DNA of 64,000 nt, taken from assembly GCF_047149785.1 (NCBI RefSeq), contig NZ_BAAGBE010000001.1, positions 3,410,001 to 3,474,000 on the forward strand, read 5' to 3'. Shown piece after piece: positions 47,182 to 55,859 of the stretch. The notes beneath the pieces were generated by a model that was not told the origin of the DNA, did no database searches, and saw only the letters and a program-made list of their open reading frames with translations. The position numbers and the translations under genes are program-made. The stretch is from Nitrobacter sp047149785 (GTDB lineage: Bacteria; Pseudomonadota; Alphaproteobacteria; Rhizobiales; Xanthobacteraceae). Each line of letters begins with the position of its first letter. Position 1 is the stretch's first letter.

Positions 47182-48024
47182 TCAGTCCAGATTGATATTG
47201 AATTCGTAGGCTTGCTTGCCGCCCACCAGCGTCAGCTTCAATGCGGCGCCGTCCGGACTCGTGTTCGGCGGCAAACCGTCGAGCTTGAACGAAAACCGTT
47301 TCACGCCGCGCGGCGCATGGCTGAGCCGGGTCGGAATCGGCAGCGCCCAGTCCGGTGTCGGGCCTTCGACGAAGAGGCTGACATCGTCCTTGGGATTGCT
47401 GGACACGACATCGACGATCACGCGCGATTTCCCCTTGCGCTTGACGTCACGGATCGTCAGCGGATTGGGATCGCCGATCCGGGCCGGCTTCGGCACCGTA
47501 TCGAGGGCCGCGGCGAGAGCGCTGTCCTCGGCGCTCGCGACGCTGACGAAAGGAAGCTCGACATCGGCATCGACGGGCACGCACAGCTTGGCGCACACCG
47601 CATAGTTGATGGTTGCGCGGAGCGTGAGCGGCTTGTCGGCATTCTTGGCCGCGATGCGCAGCGGCAGCACGACCTGATCACGGTAGCCGAACGAATGCCC
47701 GCCCGCGCCGTCGGGAAATTTCGATGGCGCCGGCCACAACACGGTCACGGCGTCGATGTTGTCCGACTTGGAGAAATCGAAACGCGGCGGCATGCCGGAA
47801 TCGCCCGGCGTACGCCAGTAGGTTTTCCAGCCCGGGTCGAGCTGAAACGCGATGCCGCCGAGCAGCACCGCGCCGCTGCGCGATCCTGCGAGCAGACGCA
47901 CCGCCGAGTGGCTGCCTCGCTGCCATGGCGAGGCATCCTGGGCCGTCGCAGCGGCCGAAAGCGCGCAAGCCAGCAACGCGACCGCGACGCCGGGCACGGC
48001 GTGAAAGGGAACCTTGGTGATCAT
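47182..48024 (-). CDS. DsbD N-terminal domain-like periplasmic protein
   Basis: A 280-residue exported protein. A signal peptide (1-~28, AVALLACALSAAATAQ before DASPWQ) is followed by a DsbD-alpha-like immunoglobulin fold (about 45-150) with QLDPGWKTYWRTPGDSGMPPRFDFS, GYRDQVVLPLRI and INYAVCAKLCVPVDADVELPF, where the two cysteines correspond to the redox pair. There is no membrane domain or thioredoxin domain, unlike full DsbD. Probably a periplasmic redox or copper-handling accessory, as annotated in many alphaproteobacteria; role not proven. Confidence 0.85.
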   Translation of the reverse strand: MITKVPFHAVPGVAVALLACALSAAATAQDASPWQRGSHSAVRLLAGSRSGAVLLGGIAFQLDPGWKTYWRTPGDSGMPPRFDFSKSDNIDAVTVLWPAPSKFPDGAGGHSFGYRDQVVLPLRIAAKNADKPLTLRATINYAVCAKLCVPVDADVELPFVSVASAEDSALAAALDTVPKPARIGDPNPLTIRDVKRKGKSRVIVDVVSSNPKDDVSLFVEGPTPDWALPIPTRLSHAPRGVKRFSFKLDGLPPNTSPDGAALKLTLVGGKQAYEFNINLD

Positions 48025-48161
48025 CCGACGTCCTTACAGGCTGGTGGCGCGCCAAACCATTGAAATGCTTGTGATCCGTTGTTTGATCATGGCGCGAGGG
48101 TTGATTGACAGAACGGACCTCCGATATCAGGATGGGAGGGCAAGATGAGGGTCATTTGCTG

Positions 48162-48812
48162 ATGAATCCAGCGCGTAAGGGGCCCGTGAAGGGCCGTCGT
48201 CAGGCGGAGGATGCGGACGCCGACGATCCGGACCGGAGCTATCTGGACGGCCAGTTGCTGATCGCGATGCCGGTCATGGAAGACGAGCGGTTCGCGCGCT
48301 CCGTGATCTATGTTTGCGCGCATTCCTCCGAGGGCGCGATGGGAATCATTCTCAATCGCCCCGCCGGAAGCGTCGACTTCACCGACCTGCTGGTGCAACT
48401 CGACATCATCAAGAGGTCCGACCGGATCAAGCTGCCGGAAACCGCTGAGGCGATGAAGGTGATGAAGGGCGGCCCGGTCGAAACCGGCCGCGGATTTGTC
48501 CTGCATTCGAGCGATTTCTTCATCGAGGACGCGACGCTGCCGATCGACGAGGGCATCTGCCTGACCGCGACGCTCGATATCCTGGAAGCCATTGCGAAAG
48601 GCGCCGGGCCGAAACATGCGATTCTCGCGCTCGGTTATGCCGGCTGGGCGCCGGGCCAGCTCGAGACCGAAATCCAGGACAACGGATGGCTGCATTGTCC
48701 GGCCGATCAGGACCTGATCTTCGGCCGCGATATCGAGGACAAATATGCCCGCGCGCTGCACAAGATCGGCATCGATCCCGGCATGCTGTCGAACGAAGCC
48801 GGCCACGCCTGA
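48162..48812 (+). CDS. YqgE/AlgH family protein
   Basis: A 216-residue UPF0301 protein. After a basic, disordered start (MNPARKGPVKGRRQ) the family core begins at YLDGQLLIAMPVMEDERFARSVIY, with HSSEGAMGIILNRPAG, GGPVETGRGFVLHSSDF and ALGYAGWAPGQLETEI. E. coli YqgE and Pseudomonas AlgH belong here; the biochemical role is unknown. I chose ATG 48162 because the family core begins soon after it; ATG 48132 or TTG 48105 are possible. Divergent from the DsbD-N-like gene. Confidence 0.9.
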   Translation: MNPARKGPVKGRRQAEDADADDPDRSYLDGQLLIAMPVMEDERFARSVIYVCAHSSEGAMGIILNRPAGSVDFTDLLVQLDIIKRSDRIKLPETAEAMKVMKGGPVETGRGFVLHSSDFFIEDATLPIDEGICLTATLDILEAIAKGAGPKHAILALGYAGWAPGQLETEIQDNGWLHCPADQDLIFGRDIEDKYARALHKIGIDPGMLSNEAGHA

Positions 48813-49044
48813 GCGGACGGTTTTCTGCTTTTCATGACAGCGGCATCATTACGCGCGGACCTGATCCGGGCGTGATGAGGGAGTGCGGTCATGAGAGAGA
48901 GCGCCGTGTCCGGGCGCTGCGCGAGCCGTGAAGCGCTGCGCCGCCGGACCAGGACCGTTGCGAGCCCCGCTCTCGGCTCGGGGCGACCCCCGAGTAGCGC
49001 AGCGGCACACACGTTGTGCCGCAGCGCATCCGGTAGGGGCGTGA
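48813..49044. repeat. GC-rich dyads between yqgE and the DnaB-like gene
   Basis: The 232-base gap between converging genes holds several short dyads (gcgctgcgcgagccgtgaagcgctgcgc; gctctcggctcgggg; tgatccgggcgtgatga; ggggcgtgatcagg). No gene is seen. Related in style but not clearly in sequence to the other repeat families. Confidence 0.4.
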
Positions 49045-49758
49045 TCAGGCCATGGCTCGAAACTGCGCCTTGCCTTCATGCAAGAAGCACGCTTTTGAGA
49101 AAAGCCCCACATCTACTTTGTTGGGCAAGCGTATGTCCTGCATACCCGGCAAAGGCTTTGCCTCTGGATCGTATGAACGGTCAATCTGGGAGATGAAGGC
49201 GAGAATAATGCCGGTCTTTCGAGCGAACTTTTGAAGGGACGTTATTTGCTCCGAAAGCTCGGGCTTGTTTCTCCGTTGATCGAGGATTTGCAGGTAGTCG
49301 ATAACGGCGACTGTCCCCCGGGAGGCGTCGGCAAGATGGCGCATGATATAATCAGCGCAAATCTCGTCAGAGGTTACGATCTCCAGAGCATCACCGACGC
49401 CCGAGGTTTCGCCTTCCAGCGACCGGATGCGCGCATGGGTTTCCTGTTCGGTATATTCGAGGGTGAAGAAGACACCGCGCCGGCCGTCACGGATGGCATC
49501 GAGCAGGAGCCGAAGCCCGAGCAGGGTCTTGCCGTGGCCGGGCCGCGCTCCCAGCAAGAGCATATCGCCATCGGAAAGCCGGGACAGCATTTCACCTGTC
49601 GTCGCATACGTTGCAACTCGGGCGGAAAGCAGGCTCCACCCTGCAAAACCTTCGTCGCGCGCTATGCGGTCCAACGCCGTGTGCAGGGGAATTTTTTCAT
49701 TCCGAGCCATCAACCTGGCTCGGCGCTTCAGTTGGTAGATCGGAGCGGACAGCTTCAT
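49045..49758 (-). CDS. DnaB-like RecA-fold ATPase, minimal form
   Basis: A 237-residue protein with the hexameric-helicase core motifs in order: H1 GARPGHGKT (about 69-77), H1a FFTLEYTEQE, H2 VAVIDYLQILDQRR and H3 IILAFISQIDRS. These mirror DnaB (ARPSMGKT, FSLEM, IDYLQL, SQLNR). The N-terminal primase-binding domain of DnaB is missing; instead a ~60-residue helical start is present (YQLKRRARLMARNEKIPLHTALDRIARDEGF...). Often annotated as a DNA helicase in rhizobia. ggaggttcc eight bases before ATG 49758 supports the start. Its role is unknown; helicase activity is not assured. Confidence 0.8.
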   Translation of the reverse strand: MKLSAPIYQLKRRARLMARNEKIPLHTALDRIARDEGFAGWSLLSARVATYATTGEMLSRLSDGDMLLLGARPGHGKTLLGLRLLLDAIRDGRRGVFFTLEYTEQETHARIRSLEGETSGVGDALEIVTSDEICADYIMRHLADASRGTVAVIDYLQILDQRRNKPELSEQITSLQKFARKTGIILAFISQIDRSYDPEAKPLPGMQDIRLPNKVDVGLFSKACFLHEGKAQFRAMA

Positions 49759-50031
49759 CGCGGAACCTCCATTCCGAGCAGGAAACGCAACCCCTCCTTA
49801 TGCGGCGCTCGAACAGATGGTTCGATGATCTCAATACCCCGTATGAACGATACTTCCCCGATGGGAGGGAGGAGGCGCGGGCCAAGCCTGTTCGCCGACT
49901 ATAGCCTAATGTGCGTGTCGCGAAAATCCCGAAGCCCGCAACATGGCGTGTTTTAGGAGTTGCGCGCCAAGACGGCTGCCTACCTGCCCGGCCAGGGCGG
50001 AGAGGTTGATTCAACCCCGCTTCGTCGCGCT

Positions 50032-52914
50032 TCAGCTTGCCGCCTCGAGCCGCTCCTGGGCCAGAAGCCGCATCGTGGCATCGGCGTCCATCGGCTCGCC
50101 GAAGGCGAAGCCCTGCGCGTATTCGCATCCCAGTTGATAGAGTTCCACCGCATCGGAGTCGGTCTCGGCGCCTTCGGCGACCACGTCCATGCCGAGATCG
50201 TGCGCCAGCGCGATGATCGACTTCAAGATGACGGGCCGGGTGCCGCGTTTGGTGGTGCGGACAAACGACTGGTCGATCTTGATGGTGTCGAACGGGAAAC
50301 GCTGCAGATAGGACAGCGAGGAATGTCCGGTGCCGAAGTCGTCGAGCGCGAGCCCGATGCCGAGTTCGCGAATCCGTTGCAGCATTTGCGCGGCTTTTTC
50401 CGGATTTTCCATGACAAGCGATTCGGTCAATTCCAGTTTCAGCGTGCCGCGCGCGATCGAGGAGCGCGACAGCACGGAGCGGATATCGTGGATCAGGTCG
50501 TGGCGCAGCAATTGGCGCGAGGAGACGTTGACGTTGGCGAAGATCGGCGCGCGAGACCGCATGGCGCGTTGCCAGATCGCGAGCTGGCGTGCGGTCTGGT
50601 CCATCACGAAGGTGCCGAGATCGACAATCAGGCCGGCTTCCTCGGCGATGGTGATGAACTCGTCCGGCGCCATCCGTCCGAGCTTGGGATGATCCCAGCG
50701 CGCCAGCGCTTCGAATCCGGCGATCGAGCGGTCCTCCAGCCGGACGATCGGCTGGTACAGGATCGCGATCTCGCGCCGCTCGAGCGCCCGCCGCAGCTCG
50801 CCTTCCAGCGTCAGCCGGTCGTTTTTCCGGGCGCGCATCGCCGGCTTGTAGACGTCGATGCGATCGCCGCCGATGCGCTTGGAATGGTACATCGCCAGTT
50901 CGGCGTCCTTGATGATCTCCTCCGTCAATTCCGTCTGCGGGTCGCTCAGCGCGAGCCCGATCGAGGCGGTCAGGAAGATCTCGCGGTCGTTGAAGCCGAT
51001 CGGCGCGCGGATGGTCTTGCGCATGGTTTCGGCGAACGCCGTGATGCGCGCCGGGTCCTGCTCCGACATCAGGATGAGGCCGAACTGATCGCCGGCGAGC
51101 CGCGCCAGCGTGTCCTGGGGTTTCAGGATTCGCGTGAGCCGCCGCGCCAGCGTCAGCAGGATCGAATCGCCGACCGCGACGCCGACGGAATCGTTGACCT
51201 GCTTGAAGCGGTCGAGGTCGATCACCATCACCGCCGGCCGCAGGCCCGGCATGGTCTTGGCGAAGGTCGCGACCGCGTTGAGGCGGTCGATGAACAGCTT
51301 GCGGTTCGGCAGGCCGGTCAGATTGTCGTGCACCGAGTCGTGCAGCATCCGCTCCTCGGCTTTCCTGATCTCGGTGACGTCGGTGAGGGTGCCGACCACG
51401 CGGGAGACCTCGCCGTCGGAGCCGACCACCGGGCGCGCCTTCAGCGCGAACCACATGAAGTGGCCGTCGGGCGTGCGCAACCGGAAGTCCTGCACCAGCC
51501 TGCCGCGGCGCTGATCGAGCACGCTGTCCAGCGCCGCGCGGAACCGATCCTGGTCGAGCGGATGCAGCACCTCCAGCCAGGTCGCCGCCGGTCCTTCGAG
51601 CGCGCCGCGTTTCAGGCCGAGCAGGCTTTCGGTTTCGGGACTGGTGAAGACCTTGTCGGCCGAGACGTCCCAGTCCCAGACCAGATCGCCTGAGCCGGTC
51701 AGCGCCAGCGCGCGGCGCTCGACGTCGGACACCACGCCGGCGGCCGCGCCGCCGCCCGCGAACGCGTGCTGCATCACCGTGAATCCGATCAGCATCACGA
51801 TCAGCACGAGGCCGCCGAGCAAAGCCGGGCCGACGATGTCGTTGGTGACGTTGCCTTCGATCGTCATGCCGGCGGCGCCGACCCACACCACCAGCAGGAA
51901 CCAGGTCGGGATCAGCAGCACCGCGCGATCGAAGCCGTGAATCGCGAGATAGACGATCAGTCCGAAGCCGAACACCGCAATCAGCGCCAGCGACATCCGC
52001 GCGATGCCGGAGGCGACCGCGGGATCGAACAGAGCAAGGGCCACCAGCGAGCCGAGAAACGCGAGCCAGCCGAGGGTGATGTGCGAATAGCGGACGTGCC
52101 AGCGGTTGAGATTGAGATAGGCGAACAGGAACACCAGCAGCGTCGCGGCGAGGATCGCTTCGCCAGAGGCGCGCCAGATCCGCTCGGCGCCGGCCGACAT
52201 GTCCAGCACCTTGCCCCAGAAGCCGAAATCGATGCCGATATAGACCAGCACCGCCCAGGCCAGCGCGGCGGCGGCCGGGAACATGATGCTGCCCTTGACC
52301 ACGAACAGGATGGTCAGCACCAGCGCCAGCAGCCCGGAGATGCCGATGACGATGCCATGGTAAAGAGTGAAGGAATTTATCTTGTCCTTATAGGCGTCGG
52401 GCTCCCAGAGATAGAGCTGCGGCAGCTTGTCCGTGCGCAATTCCACCACGAAGGTGATGACGGCGCCGGGATCGAGCGTGATGCGGAAGACGTCGGCGGT
52501 GTTGCTCTCCTGTCGCTCGGGACGATCGCCGGTCGACGGCGTGATGGTCGCGATGCGCGATTGACCAAGGTCCGGCCAGAGCAGTCCCGACGACACCAGG
52601 CGATAATGCGGCGCGACGATCAGGCGGTCGAGCTGGTCGTCGGTGTTGTTGGCGAGCGCGAACACCACCCAGTTATGGCCGCCTTCGCGCGCGCGCACCT
52701 CGACGCGGCGAACGATGCCGTCGGTGCCTGGCGCGGTCGAGACCTGAATGCGGTCGGTGTCGCTGTGCTGATGATCGAGGATGGCGGTGAGGTCGATGGC
52801 GGGCGCGTCGCTGCGGACGCTGACCGCGTCGATCGCGCGTGCCGGCGATGCCGCGGCCAGAATCATGAAGGCCAGTGCGAGACACGCAAGCCACCTGACC
52901 GCACGCAATGTCAA
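50032..52914 (-). CDS. Membrane PAS-GGDEF-EAL protein
   Basis: A 960-residue sensor. Signal peptide (TLRAVRWLACLALAFMILAAASPARA), a periplasmic beta-rich domain (about 30-180), seven hydrophobic helices (about 190-400, 7TMR-DISM layout), a PAS domain (about 425-545, ending VGTLTDVTEIRKAEER), a GGDEF domain (about 550-710) and an EAL domain (715-960). The GGDEF signature is degenerate (RLAGDQFGL: AGDQF in place of GGDEF), so cyclase activity is doubtful. The EAL domain keeps EALARW, N in NVNVSS, ELTES, DDFGTGHSSLSYL and KID, consistent with c-di-GMP hydrolysis. Start TTG 52914 with gtgggga upstream; the longer frame lacks a signal peptide at its end. Confidence 0.9.
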   Translation of the reverse strand: MTLRAVRWLACLALAFMILAAASPARAIDAVSVRSDAPAIDLTAILDHQHSDTDRIQVSTAPGTDGIVRRVEVRAREGGHNWVVFALANNTDDQLDRLIVAPHYRLVSSGLLWPDLGQSRIATITPSTGDRPERQESNTADVFRITLDPGAVITFVVELRTDKLPQLYLWEPDAYKDKINSFTLYHGIVIGISGLLALVLTILFVVKGSIMFPAAAALAWAVLVYIGIDFGFWGKVLDMSAGAERIWRASGEAILAATLLVFLFAYLNLNRWHVRYSHITLGWLAFLGSLVALALFDPAVASGIARMSLALIAVFGFGLIVYLAIHGFDRAVLLIPTWFLLVVWVGAAGMTIEGNVTNDIVGPALLGGLVLIVMLIGFTVMQHAFAGGGAAAGVVSDVERRALALTGSGDLVWDWDVSADKVFTSPETESLLGLKRGALEGPAATWLEVLHPLDQDRFRAALDSVLDQRRGRLVQDFRLRTPDGHFMWFALKARPVVGSDGEVSRVVGTLTDVTEIRKAEERMLHDSVHDNLTGLPNRKLFIDRLNAVATFAKTMPGLRPAVMVIDLDRFKQVNDSVGVAVGDSILLTLARRLTRILKPQDTLARLAGDQFGLILMSEQDPARITAFAETMRKTIRAPIGFNDREIFLTASIGLALSDPQTELTEEIIKDAELAMYHSKRIGGDRIDVYKPAMRARKNDRLTLEGELRRALERREIAILYQPIVRLEDRSIAGFEALARWDHPKLGRMAPDEFITIAEEAGLIVDLGTFVMDQTARQLAIWQRAMRSRAPIFANVNVSSRQLLRHDLIHDIRSVLSRSSIARGTLKLELTESLVMENPEKAAQMLQRIRELGIGLALDDFGTGHSSLSYLQRFPFDTIKIDQSFVRTTKRGTRPVILKSIIALAHDLGMDVVAEGAETDSDAVELYQLGCEYAQGFAFGEPMDADATMRLLAQERLEAAS

Positions 52915-53111
52915 TTCCCCACGTTCAACTTGCAGTCTCGCCGCATTGCGCGCGTGACCGATCGTACCGCGCGAAGACGACCCTGGAAGACGATTCCTGC
53001 ATGTCACAGGATGAAAGCGAATTTCGCGCAACCCCGCCGCCCCGGCCTTCGCCGAAACACAACGGTTGGGTGAGATAGATGACATAATCGGAAAAGAAAT
53101 TATAGGCTCTC

Positions 53112-53168
53112 GTGGTCCGGTTCTAACATTCGCCCCCCGTTTCAGCAGGTGCGAATGTTACGGGACCA
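53112..53168. repeat. Long imperfect hairpin
   Basis: gtggtccggttctaacattc pairs with gaatgttacgggaccac across a 17-base loop; the innermost ten pairs are perfect. Not followed by a T-run, so not a classical terminator. Confidence 0.7.
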
Positions 53169-53253
53169 CCAGCAATTCTAGTGGGTTTCGAATTTGCGAT
53201 TCGCTCGCTGGGTTTGCTGCAAAGGAGGTAACGAATGTCAAATTCGACTCCAC

Positions 53254-53359
53254 TAGAACGTTTTCAAGCGAAGTGGCTACCGGGTCGCGTAAAGAAAACG
53301 CGTCAAATCAAAATCATAGAGCCCCGCTTCTGATTCCATCAGAAGCGGAAAGGCTCTAG
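53254..53359. repeat. Dispersed ~105-base element, second copy
   Basis: Closely matches 11451-11552: tagaacgttttcaagcgaag, gtaaagaaaacgcgtcaaat, then atagagccccgcttctgatt and the closing arm agaagcggaaaggctctag. The hairpin arms differ by a small change from the perfect arms of the first copy. Confidence 0.85.
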
Positions 53360-53374
53360 CAGGTTCGCGGCGGT

Positions 53375-54373
53375 CTAAACCGTCAACACAATTTTGCCAA
53401 TATGTGCGCCGGTTTCCATCCGCCGGTGGGCGTCCGCCGCCTTTTCGAGGGGGAAGCTGCTGTCGATCAGCGGCTTGATTCGCCCCTCGCGCATCAGCGG
53501 CAGCACCTTCGCTTCGATAGCGCTGACCATCGCGGCCTTGTCGGCCACCGACCGTGGCCGCAGCGTCGAGCCGGTATGATGAAGCCGCTTCACCATGAGC
53601 TTGGCGAAGTTGACGCTCGCCTTTGCCCCGCCCAGAAATGCGATCTGGACGACGCGCCCCTCGATCGCCGCGACGTCATAATTCTTTTCGATGTAGTCGC
53701 CGCCGACCATGTCGAGAATGAGATTGGCGCCGGCGCCGCCGGTCAGCGCCTTCACCTCCGCAACGAAATCATGGGTCTTGTAGTTGATGGCGTGATCGGC
53801 GCCGAGTGTGAGGCAGGCGTCGGCCTTGTCCTGCGATCCGACGGTCACGATCACCTTGGCGTCGAACGCCTTGGCGAGCTGGATCGCCATGGTTCCGATG
53901 CCGGACGAGCCGCCATGGATCAGCAGCGTCTCGTTGGCCTTCAGGCCGCCGCGCTCGAACACGTTGTGCCATACCGTCATCAGCGTTTCGGGCGTTGCGC
54001 CGGCTTCCAGCATCGACAGTCCGGGCGGGATCGCCATCGCGATCGTTTCGTGCGCGACGCAGTATTGCGCGTAGCCGCCGCCCGCAACCAGCGACATCAC
54101 TTCATCGCCGCGCTTGTACCTGCTGACGGCCTTGCCGAGCGCGACCACCTCTCCGGCGACTTCCAGGCCGGGCAGGTCGCTCGCCCCCGGCGGCGGCGGA
54201 TAGCTGCCGGAGCGTTGCAGGGCATCCGGGCGGTTCACGCCTGCCGCCGCGACCCTGATCAGGATTTCGTTCGGGCCTGGCGCGGGAACCGGGCGGGTCT
54301 CCGGCACAAGGACCTCCGGCCCGCCGGGTTTGCTGATGCCGATGACGGTCATTTGCGCAGGCAGCTTTTCCAT
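53375..54373 (-). CDS. NAD(P)H-quinone oxidoreductase, zinc-independent MDR family
   Basis: A 332-residue quinone oxidoreductase of the medium-chain dehydrogenase superfamily. It has GVNRPDALQRSGSYPPPPGASDLPGLEVAGEVVALG, the NADPH-binding LIHGGSSGIGTMAIQLAKA, and VQIAFLGGAKASVNFAKLM, as in human TP53I3/PIG3-type enzymes. No structural zinc cysteines. Probably one-electron reduction of quinones. Starts at 54373 (MEKLPAQMTVIGISKPGG), divergent from DUF1192 with a 109-base gap. Confidence 0.92.
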   Translation of the reverse strand: MEKLPAQMTVIGISKPGGPEVLVPETRPVPAPGPNEILIRVAAAGVNRPDALQRSGSYPPPPGASDLPGLEVAGEVVALGKAVSRYKRGDEVMSLVAGGGYAQYCVAHETIAMAIPPGLSMLEAGATPETLMTVWHNVFERGGLKANETLLIHGGSSGIGTMAIQLAKAFDAKVIVTVGSQDKADACLTLGADHAINYKTHDFVAEVKALTGGAGANLILDMVGGDYIEKNYDVAAIEGRVVQIAFLGGAKASVNFAKLMVKRLHHTGSTLRPRSVADKAAMVSAIEAKVLPLMREGRIKPLIDSSFPLEKAADAHRRMETGAHIGKIVLTV

Positions 54374-54482
54374 GTTTTGTCACCGGGGAAAACGCGGGAA
54401 ATCAGCGGCCCTTTTTGATTAGACGGCCGGTCGCGAGCTGGCAACCACGCTTCACGGACGAGCGCAGGCGGGAGCACGATCC

Positions 54483-54674
54483 ATGGCGAGCGAAGACGAC
54501 GACAAGCCGAGGAAAAAGGTCGCCCACGAGATCGGTCAGGATCTCTCGTTGCTTTCGGTGGACGAGCTTGGCGAGCGCATCGCGTTGCTGACGGCGGAGA
54601 TCGACCGCCTGCGAGCCGCAGAGGCGAAGAAGCGCGCCTCGAAGGACGCCGCCGACCGCTTTTTCAGGTCCTGA
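54483..54674 (+). CDS. DUF1192 family small protein
   Basis: A 63-residue, charged, coiled-coil-like protein (LSVDELGERIALLTAEIDRLRAAEAKKRASKDAADRFFRS). This matches DUF1192, a short alphaproteobacterial family of unknown function. ggag precedes ATG 54483. It stands alone before a hairpin-terminator region and the RcdA-like gene. Confidence 0.88.
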   Translation: MASEDDDKPRKKVAHEIGQDLSLLSVDELGERIALLTAEIDRLRAAEAKKRASKDAADRFFRS

Positions 54675-54785
54675 ATGTCGTCCGCGGGAGGAAAGGATAA
54701 TACAGCGGGCCTTGCCTTGCCCAAATTGCAAACGAAAGCTGAAGAAATTCGTTCGTTTACGATTGGTTAAGCTTTCCCGGTTATG

Positions 54786-54815
54786 ACTCGAATGTCCTTC
54801 ATTGGACATTCGAGT
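54786..54815 (+). repeat. Perfect 12-base hairpin
   Basis: actcgaatgtcc, a six-base loop, ggacattcgagt. It could be an RNA stem or a protein-binding dyad. It lies 45 bases before an intrinsic terminator and about 110 bases after the DUF1192 stop. Confidence 0.75.
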
Positions 54816-54860
54816 GGCTTCCTGTCCACTCTGTTTGACGCCTCCCTGTTATCAACTTCA

Positions 54861-54890
54861 AGCCGCCGGAAACGGCGGCTCTTTTTTTTT
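54861..54890 (+). terminator. Rho-independent terminator
   Basis: agccgccg, loop gaaa, cggcggct, then c and nine consecutive T. This is a textbook intrinsic terminator with an 8-pair GC-rich stem. It ends either the DUF1192 transcript or a separate short RNA beginning around 54700-54780. Confidence 0.88.
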
Positions 54891-55081
54891 GCCCTGCAAC
54901 GTTACGGCTCGAAGTTCGGAACTGCGCCGCGCGCTGTTTTCGGGAATCCATCAACCCTCATTAACCTTTGCCGATACCTCCGCTGGACTTCCGCCCTTCC
55001 GGCGGGCAATGATTTGTTCATCATAAGCCGGCTCGCAAGAAAGCCCGGCAGACGGGGTTTCCAGTGGCGTGAGGCGCGAAC

Positions 55082-55603
55082 ATGTCCGATTTCTTGGTGG
55101 ACACTACCGGTCCGATCCAGTTCAGCGAACGTCTCGCCGGTTCTTCGGCATTCACCGCCCTGTTCCGGGAAGGCATGGATCTGGTCGAGGAAACCGCAGC
55201 CTATCTCGACGGTGACGGCCGCGCCGAGGCCAAGGCGCTCGAGCGCTCGGTCAGCCTGACCTATGCGACCGAGAGCATGCGGCTGACCACGCGGCTGATG
55301 CAACTCGCGTCGTGGCTCCTGCTGCATCGCGCCGTGAAGGAAGGCGAGATGACGCTGGCGCAGGCCAACCGCGAAAAGACCAGGGTCAAGCTGACCGCGG
55401 CGGATCCAGGTCCGCAGGACATGGTGATGAAACTGCCGGAGCGGTTGCAGGACCTGATCGTGCGGTCGATGAACCTGCAGGCGCGGGTGCGCCGTCTCGA
55501 CACCACCATCCACGCGCCGGCCGCCGAGCAGGGGGCAACCGGCAATCCGCTGGTGCCGCACCTCAACCGCCTCAGGGAAGCCTTCGAGCGCCAGACCGGC
55601 TGA
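55082..55603 (+). CDS. rcdA: DUF1465 family protein, RcdA-like
   Basis: A 173-residue all-helical protein of the DUF1465 family, to which Caulobacter RcdA belongs (an adaptor helping ClpXP degrade the cell-cycle regulator CtrA). Family features: FSERLAGSSAFTALFREGMDLVEETAAYLDGDGR, ALERSVSLTYATESMRLTTRLMQLASWLLLHRAVKEGEM and LPERLQDLIVRSMNLQARVRRLD. ATG 55082 is the natural start. The symbol is by family; direct function in this organism is inferred. Its stop overlaps the first inverted-repeat copy. Confidence 0.85.
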   Translation: MSDFLVDTTGPIQFSERLAGSSAFTALFREGMDLVEETAAYLDGDGRAEAKALERSVSLTYATESMRLTTRLMQLASWLLLHRAVKEGEMTLAQANREKTRVKLTAADPGPQDMVMKLPERLQDLIVRSMNLQARVRRLDTTIHAPAAEQGATGNPLVPHLNRLREAFERQTG

Positions 55604-55769
55604 GAGCCTGTTTGAAAAGTTTGCTTTCCGGGTGTCCCGGGCGCGCTGCGGCACGAAGTGACGCCGCGCAGTCCCGCAAAGACCCCGGCTCGGCAGCGCA
55701 CCGTTTCACGCTGCGCTGCGTCCGGGGAACGGCCGGGAGGTGCCCGGTGACTTTCCAAACGGGCTCTAA
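55603..55769. repeat. Inverted repeat IR-1 of the PAP2/IS630 segment
   Basis: A 167-base element starting agagcctgtttgaaaagttt, with gctttccgggtgtcccgggcg and ending tttccaaacgggctctaa. Its reverse complement occurs at 57941-58132. The internal words (ccccggctcggcagcgcacc, gcgtccggggaacggccggg) relate it to the looser repeats at 26030, 27115 and 60511. Confidence 0.85.
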
Positions 55770-55859
55770 GATTTTTACCGTTTCGTGGTCTGGCGTCGTT
55801 CAGGGGAGTTTCACCGCGCGATACATCGCGCGTTAAATTTATACGGGCAAAGTGAAAGG

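Larger units (their letters stand above)
52915..53374. other. 460-base gap with three nested palindromes
   Basis: No gene is seen. The gap contains a long imperfect hairpin (53112-53168, perfect core taacattcgc/gcgaatgtta), a second inverted repeat (53176-53196 with 53239-53258, ttctagtgggtttcgaattt type) enclosing a consensus-like aaaggaggtaacg, and a copy of the 11451-type element (53254-53359). The promoter of the GGDEF/EAL gene should lie at the left end. The aaaggagg here is followed by atgtcaaattcgact, only a few codons long. Confidence 0.6.
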
